Below, piece by piece: positions 25,499-35,295 of a stretch of 64,000 bases of DNA. The first letter of the stretch is position 1. Each line of letters starts with the position of its first letter. A program made the translations under genes and the position numbers. The notes beneath the pieces are model-generated. The model searched no databases. It saw only the letters and a list, made by a program, of their open reading frames with translations, and was not told the DNA's origin. The stretch lies in NCBI RefSeq assembly GCF_002795405.1, contig NZ_PHGZ01000013.1, positions 225,988 to 289,987 on the forward strand, read 5' to 3'. Source of the stretch: Caviibacterium pharyngocola. Lineage in GTDB: Bacteria > Pseudomonadota > Gammaproteobacteria > Enterobacterales > Pasteurellaceae.

Positions 25499-26473
25499 TT
25501 AAATAAGATTATTTTTCTTTAATAAATCCATCATATATTGACGGGTATCATTTGAGACTTTACGCACGTCAAGTTCTACGCCGAGGGCATCGATCGCTTT
25601 AAATGCTTCAATATCGCGTTCATCGACGGCAACGGCGCTAGTGATCATTTTTTTGCCTTCTTTATAAGCGATACCGCCGATGTTGATTGATTTCATTTCC
25701 ACGCCGGCGTTCAATAATTTGAGTACGTCGGTCGGATTGGTGAAAAGTAACATCACGCGTTCGTCCGCATATTCAGGGTTGTTATATACGCGAATCATTT
25801 TATCCACGTCAACAACGTGCGCAGTCACGCCCGGAGGTGCTACGCTTTTTAACATTGTGGAACGCACGCTGTCTTTCGATACGTCGTCGTTCACTACAAT
25901 AATACGGCTTACGCGACTTTCTTTCGTCCAACGAGTTGCTACTTGACCGTGAATCAAGCGATCGTCGATACGCGCCAAACCGATAACAAGATGACCTTCT
26001 TTATTCGTCACGACGGACGGTTGCGCTGCGGCTTGCGCTTGAGCGACAGGTGCGGCAGGCGCTTCTTCCGGTTCTTGATATTTTAATGCGCGCACGCCGG
26101 TACGACCGGTTTCCAACGCAATCGCTACTAATTCTTGCAGACTCGGGCCGTCGTCGCGTGCCATAAAGGTTTCCACCAACATAGGCACATTCACGCCGGT
26201 CACAATATCCATATTATCCTTACCTTCCGACACGCGGTTTGCCGCATTAAACGGACTGCCGCCCCAAGTATCGACTAAGAATAATACTTCATCGCAATGA
26301 GATAAGCTTGTTGCAAGTTTTTCTTGGTATTTCGCCATAATCGTTTCCGCGTTTTCACCCGGAATAAAATCAATGACGGCAACGTTTTCTTGCTCACCAA
26401 TCAACATTTCCGTGGTTTTGAGCAGTTGTTCCGCCGCAACCCCGTGAGTGGCGATGATGATCGCAATAGTCAT
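25499..26473 (-). CDS. manX: PTS mannose transporter, IIAB component
   Basis: 324 residues. The N-terminal IIA domain carries the phosphorylated His10 (IATHGVAAEQ). An Ala/Pro/Gln-rich linker (EEAPAAPVAQAQAAAQP) leads to the IIB domain with its active His in IDDRLIHGQVATRW. Phosphate passes from HPr to IIA, to IIB, to the sugar. First gene of manXYZ-yobD-manA; a CRP-like site precedes it. Confidence 0.96.
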   Translation of the reverse strand: MTIAIIIATHGVAAEQLLKTTEMLIGEQENVAVIDFIPGENAETIMAKYQEKLATSLSHCDEVLFLVDTWGGSPFNAANRVSEGKDNMDIVTGVNVPMLVETFMARDDGPSLQELVAIALETGRTGVRALKYQEPEEAPAAPVAQAQAAAQPSVVTNKEGHLVIGLARIDDRLIHGQVATRWTKESRVSRIIVVNDDVSKDSVRSTMLKSVAPPGVTAHVVDVDKMIRVYNNPEYADERVMLLFTNPTDVLKLLNAGVEMKSINIGGIAYKEGKKMITSAVAVDERDIEAFKAIDALGVELDVRKVSNDTRQYMMDLLKKNNLI

Positions 26474-26536
26474 ACGAACTCCTTAATTAATAAACAATGG
26501 TGAGGATGAATTATAAAGGAATTTACTCCAATATAA

Positions 26537-26552
26537 TGTGATTTGTGTCACG
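26537..26552 (-). promoter_or_regulatory. CRP site upstream of manX
   Basis: TGTGA-TTTGTG-TCACG on the plus strand (CGTGA-N6-TCACA on the transcribed side), one mismatch from consensus, about 65 bases before the manX start. A weaker half-match, TGTGA-N6-TCAAG, lies at 26579-26594. Fits catabolite activation of the operon. Confidence 0.65.
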
Positions 26553-26718
26553 AATTTTGCTTGGTAATATCAAGAAATTGTGATTCAAATCAAGTTTATG
26601 TGTAAATTCAACGAAGATAAGTGCTGGAGTGATATTTATTTTTTATCATTTTAAAAATAAAACTCCAATTTTTTTATTTATTTCGTGTTTTGCTCAGAAT
26701 ACGCTTTATTCCGATAAA

Positions 26719-26757
26719 AAAAGTGCGGTGAAAAATAATTTATTTTCTACCGCACTT
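26719..26757. terminator. Inverted uptake-signal pair acting as terminator
   Basis: AAAGTGCGGT (26719-26728) faces ACCGCACTTT (26748-26757), with an A/T-rich complementary interior. It lies 24 bases beyond the tmaR stop on the minus strand and would serve as its terminator. Confidence 0.8.
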
Positions 26758-26780
26758 TCTTCGTTCTTATCGCGACACCG

Positions 26781-27116
26781 TTATTTTTTAAGTAATTCTG
26801 CGTGCGCTTTTTTCTGTTCTTTCATTTTGCTACTGATTTCACGACGTTGTTTAGATAATTCCGCATTACGAATCGTGTAATCGTCAACGCGGGTTTCATA
26901 GTCATCGCGCATATTTTCAATAATTGCACGAACGTCTTCGATACTCATATCGTCACGGATATATTGATTTAAGTTATCCAATAACAATACGCGTTTTTGG
27001 TTGTCGCGGATTTTACGATTGTTATCGTCCATATCCCGCAATAATCTGTTTTTTAAACGATACATACGCACATACTCTAAAACGTCTTGGAAGGATTGCT
27101 TGTTGATGTTTTCCAT
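26781..27116 (-). CDS. tmaR: Pole-localising protein TmaR (YeeX/DUF496)
   Basis: 111 residues, almost entirely helical and highly charged (RIVR-type coiled coil: [40 protein letters not shown]). Length and sequence match the YeeX family. Known: in E. coli TmaR forms polar clusters and sequesters PTS enzyme I. Its place directly upstream of the mannose PTS operon suits that role, although it has its own upstream region and terminator. Confidence 0.9.
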   Translation of the reverse strand: MENINKQSFQDVLEYVRMYRLKNRLLRDMDDNNRKIRDNQKRVLLLDNLNQYIRDDMSIEDVRAIIENMRDDYETRVDDYTIRNAELSKQRREISSKMKEQKKAHAELLKK

Positions 27117-27317
27117 AATTTTTAACTCCGAACTAATAATCTCGACGATTTGATTAATGTAGTCTTTTTTACCGATTTCGTCAAAGTATTCAGTGTATTT
27201 TTCCGAATAAAATCAAAAAAATGCCGGAATCGCGTAAAATTCGTTGATTACCTTAGCTTGAGGTGATAAAACTAACCGATTAGTTTCTTTATATTCAGTA
27301 AAATCAGGAAGTGAAAA

Positions 27318-28397
27318 ATGTCAAACGTATTTAATTTCAGCGCCGGTCCGGCAATGATGCCGAAGGCGGTTTTAGAACAAGCTCAACGTGAGTTATTGAA
27401 TTGGCAAGAGCAGCAAACCTCCGTAATGGAAGTGAGCCACCGCGGTAAACTTTTTATGGAATTAATTACGCAAGCGGATAAAGACTTCCGCGAGTTGTAT
27501 CATATTCCCGATAATTACAAAATCTTATTTTTACAAGGTGGTGCACGCGGACAATTCGCTGCGCTTCCGATGAATTTGGCGAACAATAAGGGCAAAGCCT
27601 TATATCTCACTAGCGGACATTGGTCGTCCACCGCCGCAAAAGAAGCGCGTTTATTCACCGACGTGGAAGAAGTGAATATTCTCAAGGACGGCAAATTGGA
27701 AACCGGCAATTTGGATTTCAGCGACGTTGCCGAACAATATGATTATGTGCATTACTGCCCGAACGAAACTATCAGCGGCGTGGAAATTTTTGACGTACCG
27801 AATGTGGGCGATGCGGTGTTGGTGGCGGATATGTCGTCCAATATTCTTTCTCGCGAAATCGATGTGAATCAATTCGGTGTGATTTATGCCGGCGCACAGA
27901 AAAATCTCGGGCCGGCGGGTATTACTATCGTGATTGTGCGCGAAGATTTAATCGGCAATGCGCGCAAAGAAACGCCGAGCATTTGGAACTATGAAGTTCA
28001 AAGTAAAAGCGACTCGATGATCAACACCCCGCCGACTTTCGCGTGGTATTTATGTTCGCTCGTGTTCAAACACTTGCTTGCCACCGGTGGTGTGACAGCA
28101 ATGGCAAAACGCAACCGAGAAAAAGCGGCTTTGCTTTATGCCTATTTGGATCAAAGCGACTTTTATCAAAATAACGTCGCAAAAAACAACCGCTCTTTAA
28201 TGAACGTGACATTCACCACCGGCGATGACGAACTTAATGCAAAATTTGTCGCCGAAGCTACGGCAGCCGGCTTACAAGCCCTTAAAGGACATAAGGTGCT
28301 CGGTGGAATGCGCGCTTCAATCTACAATGCAATGCCGATCGAAGGCGTGCAAGCCTTGATTGCCTTTATGCAAAAATTTGAAGCGGAAAATAAATAA
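27318..28397 (+). CDS. serC: Phosphoserine aminotransferase
   Basis: 359 residues, PLP enzyme that makes 3-phosphoserine for serine synthesis and takes part in pyridoxal phosphate synthesis. FNFSAGPAMMPKAVLEQAQ opens the protein; GAQKNLGPAG carries the PLP lysine. GGAAGTG sits before the ATG. In relatives serC is often followed by hisC or aroA; here a toxin-antitoxin pair separates it from hisC. Confidence 0.96.
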   Translation: MSNVFNFSAGPAMMPKAVLEQAQRELLNWQEQQTSVMEVSHRGKLFMELITQADKDFRELYHIPDNYKILFLQGGARGQFAALPMNLANNKGKALYLTSGHWSSTAAKEARLFTDVEEVNILKDGKLETGNLDFSDVAEQYDYVHYCPNETISGVEIFDVPNVGDAVLVADMSSNILSREIDVNQFGVIYAGAQKNLGPAGITIVIVREDLIGNARKETPSIWNYEVQSKSDSMINTPPTFAWYLCSLVFKHLLATGGVTAMAKRNREKAALLYAYLDQSDFYQNNVAKNNRSLMNVTFTTGDDELNAKFVAEATAAGLQALKGHKVLGGMRASIYNAMPIEGVQALIAFMQKFEAENK

Positions 28398-28452
28398 TCT
28401 TTAGGGCGGGAATATTCCGCCCTTTCTTGCTTTTAAGATGAAAAAGATTTAC

Positions 28453-28474
28453 ATTGTAGTTACTTCACTACAAT
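28453..28474. promoter_or_regulatory. Operator palindrome of the Phd/VapC module
   Basis: ATTGTAGT-TACTTC-ACTACAAT, perfect 8-bp arms, ending 4 bases before the GGGAGG ribosome-binding site of the antitoxin gene. Typical place for autorepression by the antitoxin-toxin complex. Confidence 0.75.
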
Positions 28475-28488
28475 CTTGGGAGGTTGCT

Positions 28489-28749
28489 ATGATTATAACC
28501 AGCCGTGAATTTAATCAACATCTCAGCAAAGCCCAAAAATCGGCAATGATTGAACCTGTGATTATTACTAACCGAGGTGAACCGGCTTTTGTGTTGATGA
28601 GTTATCAAGAATACGAAAACAGTAAAAAAGCTAAACCTGAATTTAAAAGTGCGTTAGAGGCGTTAACGCCAACTGATCCGCTTGTGGGCGAAATTGAACT
28701 TGAAATTCCGCCGAGAAGCAAAGCGCAACGCAGACCAGTGGAGTTCTAA
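28489..28749 (+). CDS. Phd/YefM-type antitoxin
   Basis: 86 residues. MIITSREFNQHLSKAQK and PVIITNRGEPAFVLMSYQEY are the Phd/YefM DNA-binding fold; the acidic, proline-containing tail (TPTDPLVGEIELEIPPRSK) should wrap the toxin. An ATG 51 bases upstream would read through the operator and add unrelated residues, so the start at 28489, five bases after GGGAGG, is chosen. Overlaps vapC by one base (TAATG). Confidence 0.92.
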   Translation: MIITSREFNQHLSKAQKSAMIEPVIITNRGEPAFVLMSYQEYENSKKAKPEFKSALEALTPTDPLVGEIELEIPPRSKAQRRPVEF

Positions 28750-29165
28750 TGTATTTATTTGATACGAACGTGATCAGTGAAACGCGCAAAATTCTTTTAG
28801 GAAAAGCCAATCAAGGTGTGGTTGATTGGCTTGCGAGCATAAATAAAGAGGATATATACACGAATTTCGTCGTATTTATGGAATTAGAGCGGGGTATTTT
28901 GTCAATGGAACGTAGAGATATTGAACAAGGTAAACGTTTAAGAAACTGGTTTGAGATCACGGTAATACCGAGTTTCAAAAACAAAATTTTCTCCATTGAC
29001 GCCGAAACCGCAAAGATCTGTGCCAAATTACATATTCCTGATCGTTCACCTGAAAATGATGCTTGGATTGCCGCGACCGCGATCCAGCATAATTTAACAT
29101 TAGTTACCCCAAATGCTGCTGACTTCGAACGTTTAGGCGTAAAATTATTTAATCCGTTTCAATAA
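28749..29165 (+). CDS. vapC: VapC/FitB-like PIN-domain ribonuclease toxin
   Basis: 138 residues. PIN-domain acids: D5 (LFDTNVISE), E in VVFMELERGI, D in ENDAWIAATA, with TPNAADFERLG near the end supplying the last conserved Asp/Asn position. Expected to cleave RNA, probably tRNA, when free of antitoxin. Paired with the Phd-type antitoxin by a one-base overlap. Acquired module: it sits between serC and hisC. Confidence 0.92.
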   Translation: MYLFDTNVISETRKILLGKANQGVVDWLASINKEDIYTNFVVFMELERGILSMERRDIEQGKRLRNWFEITVIPSFKNKIFSIDAETAKICAKLHIPDRSPENDAWIAATAIQHNLTLVTPNAADFERLGVKLFNPFQ

Positions 29166-29202
29166 AAATTACCGCTTTTAAGCGATCAGATAAGGACAAA
29201 AT

Positions 29203-30297
29203 ATGCAATACATCAATATCGCCAACGAAGGCATAAAATCCCTTTCTCCATATCAAGCAGGCAAACCGATTGAAGAACTTGAACGCGAGCTTGGTATTAC
29301 CAACATCGTAAAACTTGCCTCCAATGAAAACCCATTTGGTTTCCCAGAAAGTGCGAAAAAAGCGATTCAAGCTCAGCTTGATAACTTAACTCGCTATCCT
29401 GACGCGAACGGTTTTGAGTTAAAACAAGCGATTTCACAAAAATTCGGCGTGCAACCAAACCAAATCACGCTCGGCAACGGATCAAACGATTTGTTAGAGC
29501 TTTTCGCACACACTTTTGCCGGCGAAAAAGATGAAATCATCTACTCGCAATACGCTTTTATTGTTTACCCGTTGGTAACAAAAGCGATTAACGCTGTAGC
29601 ACGCGAAATTCCAGCCAAAGATTGGGGGCACGATTTAGACGGCTTCTTAAAGGCGATTAACGACAAAACCAAGCTAATTTATATCGCCAATCCAAACAAC
29701 CCGACAGGGAATTTTTTAACGGAAGCGGAAGTGGATAATTTCTTAAACCAAGTGCCAGAACGTGTTCTAGTCGTGCTTGATGAGGCTTATACCGAATTTA
29801 CCGATGCAAAAGAGCGGTTAGATTCGTTCGAACTTTTGCAAAAATACCCTAATTTAATTATCTCTCGTTCTCTTTCTAAAGCCTATGGATTGGCGGGCTT
29901 GCGTATCGGTTATGCGGTATCAAATCCCGAAGTTGCCGATCTGCTTAACCGTGTTCGCCAGCCGTTTAACTGCAATGTGTTGGCGTTGGTTTCAGCCGTA
30001 GCAGTGATGAAAGATGATGCTTTTGTAGCAAAAGTGGCGGAAAACAACCGCACAGAAATGGCACGCTATGAAGCATTTTGCCAGCAGCACGGATTGGAAT
30101 ATATCCCGTCTAAAGGTAACTTTATCACCATTAACTTTAAACGACCGGCTCAACCGATTTATGATGCATTATTGCGCGAAGGCGTTATCGTCCGTCCAAT
30201 CGCCGGCTACGGAATGCCAAATCATCTGCGTGTGAGTATTGGTCTTCCGCACGAAAATGATAAATTTTTCACCGCGCTTTTGAAGGTGTTGGGTTAG
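29203..30297 (+). CDS. hisC: Histidinol-phosphate aminotransferase
   Basis: 364 residues, fold-type I PLP aminotransferase for histidine synthesis; the family can also act on aromatic keto acids. KLASNENPFGFPESA at the N-terminus, NPNNPTGNFL for cofactor binding, and SRSLSKAYGLAGLRIGYAV with the Schiff-base lysine. No other his gene is near; it lies between serC and aroA, so it may be the second, aromatic-type hisC known in this family. Confidence 0.94.
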   Translation: MQYINIANEGIKSLSPYQAGKPIEELERELGITNIVKLASNENPFGFPESAKKAIQAQLDNLTRYPDANGFELKQAISQKFGVQPNQITLGNGSNDLLELFAHTFAGEKDEIIYSQYAFIVYPLVTKAINAVAREIPAKDWGHDLDGFLKAINDKTKLIYIANPNNPTGNFLTEAEVDNFLNQVPERVLVVLDEAYTEFTDAKERLDSFELLQKYPNLIISRSLSKAYGLAGLRIGYAVSNPEVADLLNRVRQPFNCNVLALVSAVAVMKDDAFVAKVAENNRTEMARYEAFCQQHGLEYIPSKGNFITINFKRPAQPIYDALLREGVIVRPIAGYGMPNHLRVSIGLPHENDKFFTALLKVLG

Positions 30298-30299
30298 TT

Positions 30300-30701
30300 A
30301 TGCTTGATATTACACCGCTCAATAATGCTATATTTCGATTAGAAGAAGGGCTTATTCGCTATGAAAGCGATATTTCCGATTTGCAAATTCGCGATGGCTT
30401 AATTCAGCGTTTTGAATTTACTTATGAATTAAGCCATAAAATGCTGAAGCGTTACTTAGAAAGTATTGTGCCTAATCCGCAAGAGCTGGATACAATGACC
30501 TTTCAAGACTTAATTCGTACAGGTAATGAATTTGGCTTATTGCAAGGCAACTGGACAAATTGGAAGCAGTATAGAGATATGCGAAGCCGTACTAGCCACA
30601 CTTATGACGAAGCAACGGCGATTGCTGTTGTGGCGGGGATTCCTGCATTTCTTACGGAAGCTCAATTTTTGCAAGAACAATTAGCAAGTAGATTAAAATG
30701 A
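30300..30701 (+). CDS. HEPN protein (HI0074-like nucleotidyltransferase partner)
   Basis: 133 residues, all helical. RYRDMRSRTSHTYDE-type ending of the fold contains the R-x4-H HEPN motif (RSRTSH). Matches the HI0074 family of proteins that bind the minimal nucleotidyltransferase encoded next to them. Starts 2 bases after hisC and overlaps the MNT gene by 4 bases (ATGA). Known: HEPN/MNT pairs can act as toxin-antitoxin systems, the MNT modifying the HEPN protein. Whether this pair is toxic is not visible. Confidence 0.88.
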   Translation: MLDITPLNNAIFRLEEGLIRYESDISDLQIRDGLIQRFEFTYELSHKMLKRYLESIVPNPQELDTMTFQDLIRTGNEFGLLQGNWTNWKQYRDMRSRTSHTYDEATAIAVVAGIPAFLTEAQFLQEQLASRLK

Positions 30702-30997
30702 ATGCGTTAAAAATAAAATCGGAAGAGTTGGAAATCGTTAAAGCTATTTTGCAAACATTTGTACCAAATGTACCTGTCTGGGCGTTTGGTTCTAGAGTAA
30801 AAGGCACAGAAAAACCTTATTCCGATTTAGATTTAGCCATCATTACTGAAAAGCCGTTAAGCTTATTGGAACACGCTAATTTAGTCGAAGCATTTTCGGA
30901 ATCGGATTTACCTTATAAAGTCGATATTGTTGATTGGGCGATAACCAGCGATAATTTCAAACAAATCATTCAACAACAATACATTATTATTCAATAA
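30698..30997 (+). CDS. Minimal nucleotidyltransferase (MNT, HI0073-like)
   Basis: 99 residues. The polymerase-beta-type motif [18 protein letters not shown] gives the GS loop and the two metal-binding aspartates (D-x-D); KVDIVDW supplies the third. Lacks other domains, as in antitoxin MNTs. Four-base overlap with the HEPN gene upstream. The predicted activity is AMP transfer to the HEPN partner, by analogy with MntA/HepT. Confidence 0.9.
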   Translation: MNALKIKSEELEIVKAILQTFVPNVPVWAFGSRVKGTEKPYSDLDLAIITEKPLSLLEHANLVEAFSESDLPYKVDIVDWAITSDNFKQIIQQQYIIIQ

Positions 30998-31044
30998 CAA
31001 GCGGTGAGTTCCGCTTTATTTTTTACCATTTCGGACACAACATT

Positions 31045-32352
31045 ATGGAAAAACTCACTCTTTCCCCGATCGCTCAAGTTTCAGGCGAAATCAATTTACC
31101 CGGCTCGAAGAGCCTTTCTAACCGTGCGTTGTTGCTTGCAGCACTTGCAAAAGGCACAACGCAGGTCACCAATTTATTAGACAGCGATGATATTCGCCAT
31201 ATGCTTAATGCGTTAAAAGCCTTGGGCGTGAATTATCAGCTTTCCGAAGATAAAACCGTTTGCACCGTTGAAGGTGTCGGAGGTGCGTTCCAATGGCAAA
31301 ACGGCTTGTCGCTCTTTTTAGGTAATGCCGGCACGGCAATGCGTCCGTTGGCTGCGGCACTTTGTTTAAAAGGGCAGAGTGAAGCGGAAGTGATTTTAAC
31401 GGGCGAGCCACGAATGAAAGAACGCCCGATTAAGCATTTGGTCGATGCACTTTTGCAGGCTGGCGCAAAAGTGCAATATTTGGAAAACGAGGGCTATCCG
31501 CCGATTGCGATTCGTAACACAGGTATTCAAGGCGGAAAAATTCAAATTGACGGCTCGATTTCTTCCCAATTCTTAACCGCACTTTTAATGGCTGCACCGT
31601 TGGCGGAAGGGGATATGGAGATTGAAATCATCGGTGATCTGGTCTCAAAACCTTATATCGATATTACCCTTGCGATGATGAAAGATTTCGGCGTAAGCGT
31701 TCAAAACAACAACTACCAAACGTTCTTGGTAAAAGGCAATCAATCTTATGTTTCGCCACAAAAATATTTAGTGGAAGGCGATGCCTCTTCGGCTTCTTAT
31801 TTCCTTGCTGCTGGGGCAATTAAAGGCAAAGTGAAAGTCACGGGAATTGGTAAAAATTCCATTCAAGGTGACCGCTTGTTTGCCGATGTGTTGGAAAAAA
31901 TGGGCGCAAAAATCACTTGGGGCGACGATTTTATTCAAGCAGAAAGAGGTGAACTCAAAGGCATTGATATGGATATGAACCATATCCCCGATGCCGCAAT
32001 GACGATTGCGACCACCGCACTTTTTGCTAGAGGGGAAACGGTGATCCGCAATATCTATAACTGGCGAGTAAAAGAAACGGATCGCTTAACCGCAATGGCA
32101 ACAGAATTGCGTAAAGTCGGGGCAGCGGTGGAAGAGGGCGAAGATTTTATTCGCATTCAACCGCTTGATTTAGCACAGTTTAAGCACGCTGAGATCGAAA
32201 CTTACAACGATCACCGAATGGCGATGTGTTTCTCACTAATTGCATTATCAAACACAGAAGTCACCATTTTAGATCCAAAATGCACCGCAAAAACCTTCCC
32301 GACGTATTTTGCGGAGTTTGAAAAGATCGCCGTATCTCCAACGGTTGAATAA
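31045..32352 (+). CDS. aroA: 3-phosphoshikimate 1-carboxyvinyltransferase (EPSP synthase)
   Basis: 435 residues. Joins shikimate 3-phosphate and PEP in the shikimate pathway. [19 protein letters not shown] near the start, [26 protein letters not shown], and [14 protein letters not shown] are all family motifs. Feeds chorismate to pheA elsewhere in this window. Two uptake signals in the coding strand (31576, 32014). Confidence 0.97.
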   Translation: MEKLTLSPIAQVSGEINLPGSKSLSNRALLLAALAKGTTQVTNLLDSDDIRHMLNALKALGVNYQLSEDKTVCTVEGVGGAFQWQNGLSLFLGNAGTAMRPLAAALCLKGQSEAEVILTGEPRMKERPIKHLVDALLQAGAKVQYLENEGYPPIAIRNTGIQGGKIQIDGSISSQFLTALLMAAPLAEGDMEIEIIGDLVSKPYIDITLAMMKDFGVSVQNNNYQTFLVKGNQSYVSPQKYLVEGDASSASYFLAAGAIKGKVKVTGIGKNSIQGDRLFADVLEKMGAKITWGDDFIQAERGELKGIDMDMNHIPDAAMTIATTALFARGETVIRNIYNWRVKETDRLTAMATELRKVGAAVEEGEDFIRIQPLDLAQFKHAEIETYNDHRMAMCFSLIALSNTEVTILDPKCTAKTFPTYFAEFEKIAVSPTVE

Positions 32353-32370
32353 TTACGCTATCCGTCAAAT

Positions 32371-32398
32371 TATGCCGATAATTGTTGTTATCGGCATA
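32371..32398. terminator. Hairpin between convergent aroA and recN
   Basis: Perfect 11-bp stem TATGCCGATAA / TTATCGGCATA with a TTGTTG loop. There is no clear T run, so it may end both transcripts weakly or stabilise message ends. Confidence 0.55.
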
Positions 32399-32463
32399 CT
32401 CATCATTGGATTGATTTCATATAGTATGGAAATCATACCCTGAAATCCTTTTAGTCGTTTCAA

Positions 32464-34140
32464 TTAAGAAACCAATTCCAACATTTCTTGTGCATTGGCA
32501 AGCGCGGTTTCCGTAATAGTGCTGCCGCCCAATAATTTCGCTAAGGCTTTAACTCGTTGTTGCGCGGAAAGTGCGGTGATTTTCGTTTCGGTTTTACCGT
32601 TTACCGTTTGTTTCGCTACAAGGAAATGATGATTCCCTTGGCAAGCCACTTGTGGCAAGTGAGTAATACAAATCACTTGGCATTTTTGTCCTAAACTACG
32701 CAATAGTTTACCCACAACGCTAGCGGTCGCACCGCTGATCCCAACGTCCACTTCGTCAAAAATTAATGTCGGCACGGCTGTTTTATCGGAAGTTAATACT
32801 TGCAATGCCAATGCGATTCGAGAAAGCTCGCCGCCCGAAGCGACCTTTGCTAAAGGTTGTGAGGATTGCCCTAAATTACTGCGTAAATTAAATTGCACGC
32901 CGTCACTACCGTTTGCGCTAACTTTATTATTGTCGGTTTCTAACAATACGGAAAATTCGGCATTTTCCATTGCTAATTGTTTAATTGATTTGGTAACTTG
33001 CTTCGCCAATTTTTCCGCACCTTGGCGGCGGCTGAGATGAAGCGCTTTGGCGCTTTCCAGCATTAAGGCATAAGCATTTTGTTCTTGCGCTAATAATTCC
33101 TGTTCGCTATCTGAAAATTCGTTGAGTGTTTGCAGTTCGCGTTTGAGGGTTTTATGTAATTCGACCAATTCCGCCGGTTTCACGTTATGTTTTCGAGCAA
33201 GTTGAAGCGCTTGTGCCATACGTTGCTCGGTTTCTTGCAATAACATCGGATCTTGTTCGATATGCGCGCTTAAATGACGGATTTCGGAATCCGCCTCTTG
33301 AATTTGAATCAACGCCTCTTGCAGCATTGTTTGCACGTCGGCATAACGCGAATCCAATTCAGTGAGTTCGTCGATATATTGCGTCGCTTTATACAATAAG
33401 GAATCGATACTCACGCTTTCGTTTTCGCTTAAAAGCTGTAATGCGGATTGTGAAAGTGAAGTCAAAGTTTCGCTGTTCGATAAGCGATTATGGGTTTCTT
33501 CCAACTCAGCATATTCGTTTTCTTTTAAATTAAACAAATCCAATTCGTCGGTTTGGTATTGTAGAAGCTGTTTTTTCGCCTCGTTTTCCGCGCAGCGTTG
33601 TTGAAATGTCTCCACTTGGTGACGCAAAGCTTTCCAAGTGCGGTAAGTTTCTTGCATTGTTTTTAACAAATCGGAATGGGCGCAAAAATTATCTAATAAT
33701 TGCAGTTGAAAATCGCTTTTCAGTAATTGTTGAGACGCGTGCTGCCCGTTAATTTGAATTATATATTGTCCGAGTTCTTTCAGCTGTGCGGCGGAAACCG
33801 GCGTATTATTAATAAATGCTTTGGAGCGTCCGTCCGCATTAATAACACGTCGTAAAATACAGTTCTCCGCAGAATCGAGATCCTGCAATTCGTGCGCTTG
33901 TAGCCAAAGCGCGGCGGGAGAGGATGGTTCAATATAAAAGGTGGCGCAGATTTCGGCGCGATCTTGTCCCTCGCGCAGCATCGCCGCTTCGGTTCGTTGC
34001 CCTAAACATAATCCCAATGCATCAATCGCAATGGATTTTCCCGCACCGGTTTCACCGGTAATGACGGACATTCCGCGATTAAATTCAATATCGGAACGTT
34101 GAACGATAGCAAAGTTATTAATGGTTAATTGGGTGAGCAT
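32464..34140 (-). CDS. recN: DNA repair ATPase RecN
   Basis: 558-residue SMC-like protein for double-strand-break repair. Walker A in ITGETGAGKSIAIDALGLCL; two long coiled-coil arms (about 160-370); the C-terminal ABC signature LAKVASGGELSRIALAL and Walker B TLIFDEVDVGISG. Preceded by two SOS-box-like sites, as expected for a LexA-controlled gene. Uptake signals at 32569 and 33636 lie inside the gene. Confidence 0.97.
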   Translation of the reverse strand: MLTQLTINNFAIVQRSDIEFNRGMSVITGETGAGKSIAIDALGLCLGQRTEAAMLREGQDRAEICATFYIEPSSPAALWLQAHELQDLDSAENCILRRVINADGRSKAFINNTPVSAAQLKELGQYIIQINGQHASQQLLKSDFQLQLLDNFCAHSDLLKTMQETYRTWKALRHQVETFQQRCAENEAKKQLLQYQTDELDLFNLKENEYAELEETHNRLSNSETLTSLSQSALQLLSENESVSIDSLLYKATQYIDELTELDSRYADVQTMLQEALIQIQEADSEIRHLSAHIEQDPMLLQETEQRMAQALQLARKHNVKPAELVELHKTLKRELQTLNEFSDSEQELLAQEQNAYALMLESAKALHLSRRQGAEKLAKQVTKSIKQLAMENAEFSVLLETDNNKVSANGSDGVQFNLRSNLGQSSQPLAKVASGGELSRIALALQVLTSDKTAVPTLIFDEVDVGISGATASVVGKLLRSLGQKCQVICITHLPQVACQGNHHFLVAKQTVNGKTETKITALSAQQRVKALAKLLGGSTITETALANAQEMLELVS

Positions 34141-34156
34141 AACAAAATCCTCTTTA

Positions 34157-34194
34157 CTGTATTTTATATCAGTATAAACTGTTTTTTTATACAG
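34157..34194 (-). promoter_or_regulatory. Tandem LexA (SOS) boxes before recN
   Basis: CTGT-TTTTTTAT-ACAG (34179-34194) matches CTGT-N8-ACAG exactly; CTGT-ATTTTATA-TCAG (34157-34172) has one mismatch. They lie 17-54 bases before the recN start. Confidence 0.75.
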
Positions 34195-34216
34195 TAAAGA
34201 TTTTTTTGTTTATTTT

Positions 34217-35134
34217 TTATGATAAATTTTTCAACCAGCCTAATTTTGAGCTTAACACATTGTAATAATTATAATTTTTTAAATGCAGCAAGCGAAGTTT
34301 GTGGCTGCTTTTATAAATATGCACCACATCGTCCGGCGTGAAGGTGAGGGCAATTTGGCTGTCGCAACCGACTTCCAACTGCGAAGTATTGTATTCGGCG
34401 AAACGAATCGAAATTTTACTATCGCCGTCGATTACCAAGGGGCGCGAAGAAAGCGTATGCGGGAACATCGGAACCAGCGCAATCGCATTTAGTTGCGGGG
34501 TTAAAATCGGGCCGCCGGCGGATAAGGAATAAGCGGTGGAACCGGTCGGCGTAGAAATAATTAAGCCGTCGGAACGCTGTGAAAAGGCGAATTTATCATT
34601 GATATAAACGTGAAAGTCGATCATATGGGCGATTTTCGCCGGGTGAATAACCGCTTCGTTCACGGCATTGCTTTGGGCGATAATTTCGCCGTTGCGTTCG
34701 ATTGTCGCTTCCAGCATAAAACGTTCCTCGACGAAAAATTCGCCGTTTTCTAAGCAAGCTTCTAATTGCGCGTAGGCGTTTTTCGGATCGATATCGGTCA
34801 AAAATCCTAAATTTCCGCGGTTAATGCCGATAAGGGCAATGTCGTATTTGGCTAAAATACGCGCGCGTCCCAGCATATTTCCGTCACCGCCGATGACGAT
34901 TGCCAGTTGTGCCAAACGACCGATTTCTTCCAAATCGGCAAGATGATGCGTAGGTAGATGAAGCCGTTCGCCGATTTCTTTTTCCACCAAAACTTGATAG
35001 CCTTTTTCCGTCAACCATTGAAAGACGTTTTTATGCATTTGCATATTCACGTCATTTCGCGGTTTTCCGACTAAGCCGATGGTGTGGAAAGAAATATGCA
35101 ACGCGTTGTTGTCGAGCAAGGTGGATGAAGCCAT
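34217..35134 (-). CDS. nadK: NAD kinase
   Basis: 305 residues. Phosphorylates NAD to NADP. The diacylglycerol-kinase-like fold shows [15 protein letters not shown] (GGDGN motif) and [20 protein letters not shown], which bind ATP and NAD. The terminal part ([16 protein letters not shown]) is typical of the family. Upstream of recN on the same strand, a pairing also seen in enterobacteria, but recN has its own SOS promoter. Confidence 0.96.
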   Translation of the reverse strand: MASSTLLDNNALHISFHTIGLVGKPRNDVNMQMHKNVFQWLTEKGYQVLVEKEIGERLHLPTHHLADLEEIGRLAQLAIVIGGDGNMLGRARILAKYDIALIGINRGNLGFLTDIDPKNAYAQLEACLENGEFFVEERFMLEATIERNGEIIAQSNAVNEAVIHPAKIAHMIDFHVYINDKFAFSQRSDGLIISTPTGSTAYSLSAGGPILTPQLNAIALVPMFPHTLSSRPLVIDGDSKISIRFAEYNTSQLEVGCDSQIALTFTPDDVVHIYKSSHKLRLLHLKNYNYYNVLSSKLGWLKNLS

Positions 35135-35295
35135 AATAGTTCCGTTTTATGCGTAAAAATGACCGCACTTGAATTCATAAAATTAGTGCTTATATTACAC
35201 ATAAACCTCGGCAGTTACCAGATCATCGCGAGGGATGTGGTTATTTTTGCGTTTTTTGCTACAATAGAAATGATTTAAAAAAATGGAGTAACGTA

